A DNA stretch of 8,056 nt from an uncultured Paracoccaceae bacterium (GTDB taxonomy: Bacteria; Pseudomonadota; Alphaproteobacteria; Rhodobacterales; Rhodobacteraceae): assembly GCA_913054485.1 (NCBI GenBank), contig CAJXHQ010000119.1:1-8056 (forward strand). Reading direction: 5' to 3'. Numbering within the stretch: position 1 is the stretch's first letter; the number at the start of each line of letters is the position of its first letter. Below, in pieces: positions 1 through 4,237 of the stretch. The notes beneath the pieces were generated by a model, which saw only the letters and a program-made list of their open reading frames with translations, did not search any database and was not told the DNA's origin. Made by a program: the position numbers and the translations under genes.

Positions 1-55
1 GAAAACCGTTGAACGTGAGAGCGTTCCCAGGGTTCGAATCCCTGTCTCCCCGCCA
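1..55 (+). tRNA. tRNA-Ser (NGA anticodon), 3' part only
   Basis: This is the 3' part of a class II tRNA, cut by the window edge inside the anticodon. Numbering back from the genomic CCA (53-55): discriminator G at 52, acceptor 3' strand TCTCCCC (45-51), T arm CAGGG-TTCGAAT-CCCTG (28-44), and a long variable arm with a 5-bp stem GAACG/CGTTC (11-15 with 22-26). Bases 39-43 fall at 5-9, so bases 1-2 (GA) are anticodon positions 35-36. The long variable arm, discriminator G and anticodon NGA together point to serine (TCN codons). Position 34 lies outside the window, so the exact isoacceptor (GGA, CGA or TGA) cannot be decided. The 3' half overlaps a recombinase reading frame on the other strand, the usual sign of an element integrated in a tRNA gene. 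Confidence 0.93.
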
Positions 56-58
56 TTC
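28..58 (+). other. probable integration (att) site in the tRNA-Ser 3' end
   Basis: The T arm, acceptor 3' strand and CCA of the tRNA are followed directly by the antisense remains of a site-specific recombinase. The recombinase frame continues uninterrupted across this segment. Integrases that target tRNA genes normally regenerate the tRNA 3' end from their own att core, so this segment is the likely crossover region. The exact core cannot be set, because no second direct copy of the tRNA end is visible in the window. The partner att site is either to the right of the window or was lost as the element decayed. Confidence 0.45.
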
Positions 59-538
59 CCGAACAAAAGTGGGAACTGCTGAGCGCTCGACTTGTCGAGC
101 TATTACAGCCTTTTCAATTTGAGCACGACGCCCCCTTATTCGTATCAAGTCCTCGCCAACTTCGATGCCGTCGATAAAGGACCGTAGATAGCTCCGCTTG
201 TCATTTACCGAAAACTCTTCGAGCGCAGCGCGAAGGGTGCGAACGAATTTTACGACGCTTTCATGCGTTACCTTTGATTCTGGTGATAGATCAGCCGCGA
301 CTTGGGCCAATTCTCGTTGTTTTTGCTTGTGAACTTCTTTTGCTTCACGGTAATGCGCTCGAAAGTCGTCATCCTGAGGACCTTCGAGGCCAGGCTTCAC
401 CAAAGAAATTAGGTTGTCCAAGCTCCGTTTAGCAGCCAGCGCTTCTTACTCACGAACAATGACGCGCTTTTTCAGTTCCTTTGAAGCTTGATCTTGGCGT
501 CGGCGCAACGGTTCCAGAAGTTGATCAATGTTCTGAGC

Positions 539-1071
539 TCAACTGCTCACCAAAGCGCGGGCGCCGATGTAGTCGCTGACTTGTCCTGCTGAGACGAACA
601 GGTTGAGAGGACGTCCCTGGCTGTCGCAGATGGCGTGCAGTTTGGTGTTCATGCCCCCCTTTTTGCGGCCATGCTCGACGCTGTACGGCGGGCTTTCAGA
701 TACGTCGCGTCCACTGCCCCGGCAGTTGATTGCGAAGCAATCAATGAGAAGGGATCATCACGGTCGTCTCTTCGCCGTGATCGGAAGCCAGACCGACTAT
801 CATCTGTGCGAAGATGCCTTTGTCGCTCCACCGTTTCCAGCGATTGTAGAGCGTTTCCGGCGCTTTCGCGGCCCCACCGGGGCCACGGTCGTCTTCAACT
901 GTGCGGGCCATAGGCAGCAGGGGCATCGCGCCACCTTAAGTCATTGCAATTGATGAAGATAATCGCGCTCAACACACGCCGGTCATCGACGCGCGGCTTG
1001 CCGTGGGACTTCGGGAAGAAGGGCTCCAGGCGTGCCATCTGCGCATCCGTCATCCAGAAGAGATCAGACAT
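539..1071 (-). pseudogene. IS5-family transposase, broken and 3'-truncated
   Basis: The start ATG (1071) gives MSDLFWMTDAQMARLEPFFP, the classical N-terminus of this IS5 subgroup, followed by SHGKPRVDDRRVLSAIIF and the WRDAPAAYGPH motif. The frame then hits TGA at 895-897. Homology resumes in another frame as TLYNRWKRWSDKGIFAQMI through EETTVMI. It is broken again by about 41 extra bases (712-752), resumes as VDATYLKARRTASS, changes frame near 650-675, and resumes as GMNTKLHAICDSQGRPLNLF up to YIGARALVSS. It ends at TGA 539-541. There are thus at least three frame breaks plus loss of the C-terminal part that would hold the later catalytic acidic residues. Some two-frame members use programmed frameshifting, but damage this extensive indicates a dead gene. 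The Asp in VDATYLK probably corresponds to the first catalytic residue. Confidence 0.82.
712..752. repeat. 41-bp palindromic insertion within the transposase remnant
   Basis: Between the codons for VMI and DATYLK, contiguous in related transposases as I remember them, there are about 41 additional bases. They contain two dyads placed head to tail: ACTGCC-CC-GGCAGT (713-726) and TTGATTGC-GAA-GCAATCAA (726-744, perfect 8-bp arms). Because 41 is not a multiple of three, this insertion breaks the reading frame. It could be a very small palindromic element or a scar of local rearrangement. The limits depend on the assumed ancestral protein. Confidence 0.4.
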
Positions 1072-1148
1072 GTTCACCGCTCAGTCTTCGAACCGTGAAT
1101 CACGCCCCTTAACGGAAATCAGTGGGTCCTGACCCTAAAGTCAGTAGT

Positions 1149-1183
1149 GTCCGTTAACCGCGGTCCACTGACCCGCAACGGAC
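1149..1183. repeat. inverted repeat GTCCGTT / AACGGAC
   Basis: Perfect 7-bp arms (1149-1155 and 1177-1183) are separated by 21 bases, immediately outside the IS5 end. The enclosed segment ends in GGTCCACTGACCC, which resembles GGTCCTGACCC at the tip of the IS5 element 30 bp away. This may be a piece of a second, related IS terminus or a regulatory dyad for the downstream gene. The sequence alone does not decide between these. Confidence 0.35.
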
Positions 1184-1242
1184 AAAATTGACTCCCGCCG
1201 TTTTCATGGTCCTTCAATTGTTTAACGAAGAAGGACGTGAAA

Positions 1243-1549
1243 ATGCGCATGAAGATGGGCACAGTTGTGCCGAAAATGGGCACATTTGTGCACCTGGTCG
1301 AAGAACCTACCGCTTATCGAACCGCCATAGCGATGGCTCTGCACGTAGAGTTGGACGACACACACAGGGCAATCAAAAGGGCTATGCGCCGGACGGGTGC
1401 CAGCGAACGCACCGTGAAGTACTGGTTCTCGGGCGAGCGGGAGGCCGAGCGGCGATTATCTGATCACCCTCGCGCGACATTCGGATGCCGTGCTTTATGT
1501 TGTTCTTGCACTTGCGGGCCGCCACATTGTCGATGAGGCAGGCGATTGA
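1243..1549 (+). pseudogene. small helix-turn-helix protein, frameshifted
   Basis: The ATG at 1243 is preceded by GAAGAAGGA (1227-1235) at good spacing. The frame encodes MRMKMGTVVPKMGTFVHLVE, then YRTAIAMALHVELDDTHRAI and KRAMRRTGASERTVKYWFSG, a helix-turn-helix-like segment. From about 1440-1455 the recognisable protein switches to the next frame, giving SGDYLITLARHSDAVLYVVL and ALAGRHIVDEAGD, and stops at TGA 1547-1549. The family, as I remember it from alphaproteobacterial mobile elements, continues WFAG..GPSG..L..LARHSD without a break. About one extra base around GGGAGGCCGAGC therefore explains the shift. Reassembled length would be about 101 residues. Its role is unknown; a small regulator of the integrated element is possible. 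If the shift is real, the product would have an unrelated tail ending at 1536. Confidence 0.6.
1255..1296 (+). repeat. two 21-bp direct repeats, each carrying a dyad
   Basis: Units 1255-1275 and 1276-1296 share 15 of their first 16 bases (ATGGGCACA-G/T-TTGTGC). They encode MGTVVPK and MGTFVHL. Each holds a palindrome: GGCACA-GT-TGTGCC (1258-1271, perfect) and GGCACA-TT-TGTGCA (1279-1292, one mismatch). The dyad centres are 21 bp apart, two helical turns, so the repeats could be paired operator sites as well as coding sequence. Confidence 0.65.
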
Positions 1550-1570
1550 GGGGCGAACGATGATCGGCAG

Positions 1571-1596
1571 GAGGAGGGCGCAGCCCCCTCTTGTTT
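1571..1596 (+). terminator. rho-independent terminator-like hairpin
   Basis: GAGGAGGG and CCCCCTC form a 7-bp GC-rich stem with one bulged A around the loop CGCAG (stem 1571-1590), followed by TTGTTT. It lies 22 bp after the stop of the frameshifted helix-turn-helix gene and before the ParD promoter region, so it would insulate the toxin-antitoxin operon. The T tract is short, so strength is uncertain. Confidence 0.5.
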
Positions 1597-1631
1597 CGCG
1601 TTCATTTTTGGTTATATTGAATACACGCGAA
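1591..1631 (+). promoter_or_regulatory. candidate parDE promoter and operator
   Basis: TTGTTT (1591-1596) and TATATT (1613-1618) are spaced by 16 bases and could be -35 and -10 elements. Inverted arms TTCGCG (1595-1600) and CGCGAA (1626-1631) bracket the -10 box. ParD-type ribbon-helix-helix antitoxins commonly repress their own promoter by binding such dyads, so autoregulation here is plausible. A GAGAGGTG stretch (1634-1641) then acts as ribosome binding site for the ATG at 1649. The assignment is by eye only. Confidence 0.4.
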
Positions 1632-1648
1632 GTGAGAGGTGCTGCGCC

Positions 1649-1903
1649 ATGTCTCGAACGACCACGATGACCGTCCGCCTTGGCGGGGCTCTGAGTGACT
1701 TCGTGTCGGCCAATGTGGGCGATGACGGGTCCTATGAGAACGTAAGCGAATACATCCGCGACTTGATCCGGCGTGACAAGGAGAGGGCGGAGCAGGAGGC
1801 CTTCAACCGCCTGAAGGCCGAGTTGACTCATGCTTTCGCGGCCTCGGAGGAGACGTATCAACCGCTGACCGCAGCCGAGGTGATCGCGCGGAACCGGGCC
1901 TGA
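1649..1903 (+). CDS. parD: ParD-family antitoxin (CC2985 type)
   Basis: This 84-residue protein begins MSRTTTMTVRLGGALSDFVS. The N-terminal half has the ribbon-helix-helix layout: a beta strand (TTTMTVRLG, residues 4-12), then two helices including YENVSEYIRDLIRRDKER (about 31-48). The C-terminal half is acidic and helical and ends PLTAAEVIARNRA, a region that in this family wraps around the toxin. Length and layout fit the addiction-module antidote family to which ParD belongs. It would dimerise, bind and repress its own promoter, and neutralise the ParE encoded 4 bp downstream. The start ATG has a purine-rich ribosome binding site at 1634-1641. The gene appears intact, unlike everything upstream. 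Family assignment is from sequence recognition and is strengthened by the adjacent toxin. Confidence 0.88.
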   Translation: MSRTTTMTVRLGGALSDFVSANVGDDGSYENVSEYIRDLIRRDKERAEQEAFNRLKAELTHAFAASEETYQPLTAAEVIARNRA

Positions 1904-1907
1904 TCCG

Positions 1908-2225
1908 GTGACCACCATCCGTATCCAGGAAGGGGCGTCGCACCGTCTTGATGACATCTACCGCTACACCCGCGAAAGGTGGGGCGACGATCAGGCTGAG
2001 AAATACGTCACCGGCCTGTTCGCGTCCTTCGACAAGATCGCTGCCCACGGCGTCGCGTCAAAACCCATCCCTGCCGAATTCGGCGTTGAGGGGTTTTTCT
2101 TTCGCTTTGAGCGCCATTTCGTCTACTGGCGCCGTCTCTCGAATGGCGACATCGGGATTGTGACGATCCTGCACGAGCGCATGCATCAGACCGACCGGTT
2201 TGGGGAAGATTTCGGGCTCGGATGA
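1908..2225 (+). CDS. parE: ParE/RelE-superfamily toxin
   Basis: A 105-residue protein starting at GTG 1908, four bases after the antitoxin stop, with no strong ribosome binding site of its own; translation is probably coupled. It has the ParE pattern: DDIYRYTRERWGDDQAEKYV in the N-terminal helical hairpin (residues about 15-34), the basic/aromatic strand region FFFRFERHFVYWRR (about 64-77), and the C-terminal strand IVTILHERMHQTDRF (about 84-98), matching the family's I-[VL]-ILH-x-RM motif. ParE toxins act in the cytoplasm, classically by poisoning DNA gyrase. Some family members have other or no known targets, so the target here is not proven. The full length and intact motif suggest activity. 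The pair would favour retention of the surrounding element. Confidence 0.9.
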   Translation: MTTIRIQEGASHRLDDIYRYTRERWGDDQAEKYVTGLFASFDKIAAHGVASKPIPAEFGVEGFFFRFERHFVYWRRLSNGDIGIVTILHERMHQTDRFGEDFGLG

Positions 2226-2362
2226 TCGGACGCCTTTTCACGGCGCATCAGATTCGCGCAGGGTGGTATCGTCGATGTTTGCACGATCTAGCGGTGACCG
2301 TAGATTCCAACTTGCTGGAGGTGAGGAGGATGCCGCTCTCATCAGACGGTATCGCCATGTAA
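2222..2362 (+). CDS. possible 46-residue ORF overlapping the parE stop
   Basis: An ATG at 2222 overlaps the parE TGA in an ATGA arrangement typical of translational coupling. It opens a 46-codon frame beginning MIGRLFTAHQIRAGWYRR and ending MPLSSDGIAM. I do not recognise the product. Codon choice is mixed and there is no independent support, so chance is quite possible. Confidence 0.15.
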   Translation: MIGRLFTAHQIRAGWYRRCLHDLAVTVDSNLLEVRRMPLSSDGIAM

Positions 2363-2507
2363 GACGATAGCATTGTTGAAAGCTCATTTGGGGTGTATCG
2401 ATCGTAAATTATTGATTTAAATCAATTCTTTGAATTGGCGGGGGTCGACGGGGTTCTGTTCCCTCAGCCACTCTCATCACCTCTTCTTCCCATAGCGGAA
2501 CCAGCCC
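2226..2507. other. gene-poor junction between decayed element and metabolic locus
   Basis: No convincing gene lies here apart from the weak short frame at 2222-2362. The segment has lower GC around 2395-2435 and holds the FNR-type palindrome at 2411-2426. Overlapping it is a second dyad, CAATTC-TTT-GAATTG (2423-2437). A GC-rich stretch with GGGGTCGACGGGG follows. This is where the mobile remnants on the left give way to the LysR/dehalogenase locus. No direct copy of the tRNA end was found that would mark an element boundary. No terminator with a T tract was seen for either converging gene. Confidence 0.5.
2411..2426. promoter_or_regulatory. FNR/FnrL/Dnr-type binding site
   Basis: ATTGATTTAAATCAAT is a perfect 16-bp palindrome containing TTGAT-TTAA-ATCAA, the consensus for FNR-family oxygen or nitric oxide regulators (FnrL, FixK, Dnr) in alphaproteobacteria. 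It does not sit upstream of an annotated gene. parE converges from the left and the LysR gene from the right, so both genes end towards it. It might drive a small RNA, an antisense transcript to the LysR gene, or be left over from a lost gene. The match is exact; function is an inference. Confidence 0.55.
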
Positions 2508-3413
2508 TCAATCGCGGTACCGGCCGCTTTCCTTCAGGTGATCTGCCAGCAGGTCGAAGACAGTCCTGATCCGGCGGCTTGTGCGCAGTTCCTTATGCGC
2601 CGCCATCCAGACCGGGATGCTGAAGGACAGCCGGTCTGCACAGAGGGTCTCCACGCCCGGCTCGCGTGCAGCAATATCATCCGTCATCACCGCGGCGCCG
2701 ATGCTCAGCTTTACCATCTCCCAGATCGCGATGCGGCTGCTGGACATGATGCGGAACCCCGTCTCGTCACAGATCAGCCCGCGTTCCGTCATGGCGTGTT
2801 TCAGCCGGTTCCGGTTTTCGTCCGTGATCAGTTGAGCCCCGGTCAGATCCCCGTCGCCCCCGGGCCTGCCCACGCGGTCGAGGTAGATGCTGGAAGCATA
2901 GATATGCGCCTTGGTGTGGCCGATCCGCCGGGCAATCAGGTCCGGTTGTTCGGGCCGGACGTGCCGGATCGCAATATCCGCCTCCCGTTTCGTCAGATCA
3001 CTGACGCTGTCTGAGGCGATCAGGCGGACCTCTATGCGGGGCGCTGTCTGGCGCAGCTTCTCTACAAAACCGGGCAGCACATAGGCGGTCATCATCTCGT
3101 TGGCGGATATGCTGACTTCGCCCTCGATGGCCTGCGCCTTGCCGGTGGCTGTCAGCGACAGGAGGTTCGCGGCCTCCAGCATGGATTGCGCATGTTCCAA
3201 CAGCTCCAGCCCGGCGGCAGTAGGTTCCAGGCGGCGACCCTGCCGGGAGAAGAGCGTAACGCCCAACTGGTCCTCCAGCGCGGCTATCTGGCGTCCGAGG
3301 GTGGGCTGGGTCAGGTCGAGTGCGCGCGCGGCAGCCGAAAATGACCCTTCCTCAGCGGTCGCCAGAAAGGCCCTGATCTGGTTCCAGTCGTAAGAGACGG
3401 TTTTCCATTCCAT
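2508..3413 (-). CDS. LysR-family transcriptional regulator
   Basis: This 301-residue protein has a standard LysR length and layout. The N-terminal winged helix-turn-helix (about residues 10-70) includes DWNQIRAFLATAEEGSFSAA, ARALDLTQPTLGRQIAALED and the closing RRLEPTAAG. A linker helix follows, then a periplasmic-binding-like effector domain (about 90-295) beginning GEVSISANEMMTAYVLPGF. The ATG at 3413 was chosen because family members begin just before DWNQIRAF. An ATG at 3434 would add seven residues, and neither start has a clear ribosome binding site. A much longer upstream extension is open but lies antisense to the neighbouring oxidoreductase gene and is not credible. The gene is divergent from that oxidoreductase with a 109-bp gap, the classical arrangement of a LysR regulator and its target. 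The effector is unknown. Confidence 0.93.
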   Translation of the reverse strand: MEWKTVSYDWNQIRAFLATAEEGSFSAAARALDLTQPTLGRQIAALEDQLGVTLFSRQGRRLEPTAAGLELLEHAQSMLEAANLLSLTATGKAQAIEGEVSISANEMMTAYVLPGFVEKLRQTAPRIEVRLIASDSVSDLTKREADIAIRHVRPEQPDLIARRIGHTKAHIYASSIYLDRVGRPGGDGDLTGAQLITDENRNRLKHAMTERGLICDETGFRIMSSSRIAIWEMVKLSIGAAVMTDDIAAREPGVETLCADRLSFSIPVWMAAHKELRTSRRIRTVFDLLADHLKESGRYRD

Positions 3414-3522
3414 GCATTTAATTATGGATGTCATGCGGTGGTGTGCAATGTCTTTTGGTAATTTGCATGGGTACCTCTCTGGCAGGCACTGGAATTGAAT
3501 CACATCAAAAGGAGCTGACACC
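3414..3522. promoter_or_regulatory. divergent promoter region with candidate LysR box
   Basis: Between the LysR gene and the oxidoreductase gene lies TGCAAT-N11-ATTTGCA (3444-3467), an interrupted dyad. Its core AAT-N11-ATT (3447-3463) satisfies the T-N11-A rule for LysR-type binding sites. It sits 56-79 bp upstream of the oxidoreductase start, a usual position for activation of the target and self-repression of the regulator. A clear ribosome binding site, AAAAGGAG (3508-3514 plus the preceding A), serves the plus-strand gene. Promoter hexamers were not confidently assigned. Confidence 0.5.
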
Positions 3523-4185
3523 ATGGCTGCCCAAAACTTCCTGATCCTCGGCGCGACCGGCAATATCGGCCATTTTCTGACCGGCATGGCTCTGGACCAA
3601 GGCCACCAGGTCACCGCGCTTGTGCGTGATGCCTCCCGCCTTGGATCCCGGCCAGGTCTGACAGTCGTGGAAGGCGACCCGATGGATCCAGCTGTGCTGG
3701 ACCAGGTGATGCCTGGCCACGACGCGGTTCTGTCTTGCCTTGGCATCCGCCGAGAGGTGCAGGCGGACCCTTGGTCGCCGGTAATCTCCCCCGCGGACCT
3801 GACAGGTGCCTGTGCCCGGCACACCGTGGCAGCGATGAAACGCCATGGTGTGCCGCGTGTACTGGCTGTCAGTGCAGCGGGCATAGGGGACAGCCGCGCC
3901 GTGTCCTCTTCAGAGATCATGGGAATCGTCGACAGCAGCAATATCGCCATCTCTTTCCGCGATCTTGAAGAGATGGAGCAGGTCTTTGCAGCCAGCGGGC
4001 TGGACGCGCTGATGATCCGGCCGGTGACCCTGACCGGCGATGCAATGGGAGGGGAGGCAAAAGTGCTTGATGCCTACCTGGCGAATTCTGTGATTTCGAA
4101 ACAGGAAGTGGCCGCCTGGATGCTTGGGGCAGCTGTCCGGCCCGCGCCCTACAGTGCCGCAGCCGAGATGATCGGCTACGCATAA
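3523..4185 (+). CDS. NAD(P)-binding oxidoreductase, atypical SDR (NmrA-like)
   Basis: This 220-residue protein opens with a Rossmann strand and the nucleotide-binding motif GATGNIG (residues 10-16, G-x2-G-x2-G). VTALVRDASRL follows, where Arg35 after the second strand suggests preference for NADP(H). VVEGDPMDP and AVLSCLG continue the fold, and VLAVSAAGIGDS lies at the position of the active-site strand. There is no YxxxK pair, so it belongs to the atypical short-chain dehydrogenase/NAD(P)H-binding group (PF13460-like), which includes flavin reductase-like, quinone reductase-like and purely sensing members. The C-terminal part (IRPVTLTGDAMGG and after) is the usual small substrate-binding lobe. 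A strong ribosome binding site sits at about 3507-3514. The gene is divergent from the LysR gene, its likely regulator, and convergent with the dehalogenase. The substrate is unknown; no specific reaction can be assigned. Confidence 0.85.
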   Translation: MAAQNFLILGATGNIGHFLTGMALDQGHQVTALVRDASRLGSRPGLTVVEGDPMDPAVLDQVMPGHDAVLSCLGIRREVQADPWSPVISPADLTGACARHTVAAMKRHGVPRVLAVSAAGIGDSRAVSSSEIMGIVDSSNIAISFRDLEEMEQVFAASGLDALMIRPVTLTGDAMGGEAKVLDAYLANSVISKQEVAAWMLGAAVRPAPYSAAAEMIGYA

Positions 4186-4202
4186 TCCGTATCAGCCCAC
4201 CA

Positions 4203-4231
4203 GAAAGCCGCCCCGGATTAGGGGGGCTTTC
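4203..4231. terminator. bidirectional hairpin terminator
   Basis: GAAAGCC and CCCC (4203-4209, 4211-4214) pair with GGGG and GGCTTTC (4221-4231) around the loop GGATTA, leaving only G4210 unpaired. This makes an 11-bp stem. It lies in the 52-bp gap between the stops of two convergent genes, so it can end transcripts from both sides. The arms supply short A/T stretches at the stem base (GAAAG/CTTTC), although a long T tract is missing. Confidence 0.75.
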
Positions 4232-4237
4232 AGCGGG

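Larger units (their letters stand above)
1..538 (-). pseudogene. large serine recombinase, C-terminal remnant
   Basis: Reading the minus strand from 535 downward gives about 178 codons in one frame, interrupted once by TAA at 446-448. The product has a Lys/Glu/Arg-rich helical stretch, then LDNLISLVKPGLEGP, a coiled-coil-like region (REAKEVHKQKQRELAQ) and RSYLRSFIDGIEVG. It ends with VPTFVREWRGDRDSNPG, the last part being read antisense through the tRNA-Ser 3' end. This architecture matches the coiled-coil C-terminal region of large serine recombinases (recombinase family proteins) of alphaproteobacterial islands, and the RDSNP tail is typical of integrases that read into a tRNA att site. The N-terminal resolvase catalytic domain and the zinc-ribbon part are missing. 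The fragment stops at about 536-541, where IS5-like sequence begins. The internal stop and missing catalytic half make it non-functional. No stop codon of its own is reached before the window edge. The call of serine rather than tyrosine recombinase rests on the C-terminal pattern only. Confidence 0.72.
539..1135 (-). mobile_element. IS5-family insertion sequence, truncated
   Basis: This is a partial insertion sequence lying on the minus strand. Its outer end is probably at 1135, where the minus strand reads GGGTCAGGACCCACTGATTT, followed after about 60 bp by the transposase start at 1071. The end has internal dyad symmetry (GGGTC-CT-GACCC, 1124-1135). The other end is missing: the transposase frame stops at about 540 against the recombinase remnant, so roughly the 3' half of the element has been lost. 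Neither a second terminal repeat nor a target duplication can be seen. The protein is recognisable as an IS5-family (IS427-like, two-frame type) DDE transposase. Confidence 0.75.

Noticed and set aside
1382..1957. 191-codon minus-strand frame across the helix-turn-helix remnant and parD
   Set aside because: Shadow of plus-strand coding sequence with no recognisable domain. It also crosses a terminator and promoter region.
2436..2462. GC-rich segment whose minus strand faintly resembles the tRNA-Ser 3' end (shared GTC and CCCCGCCA blocks)
   Set aside because: The match is imperfect, needs gaps and is in inverted orientation. Flanking att sites should be direct repeats, so it does not mark the element's other end.
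3414..3950. N-terminal extension of the LysR gene to 480 residues
   Set aside because: The extra 179 residues are antisense to the oxidoreductase gene and do not fit the LysR family, whose helix-turn-helix starts near the N-terminus.
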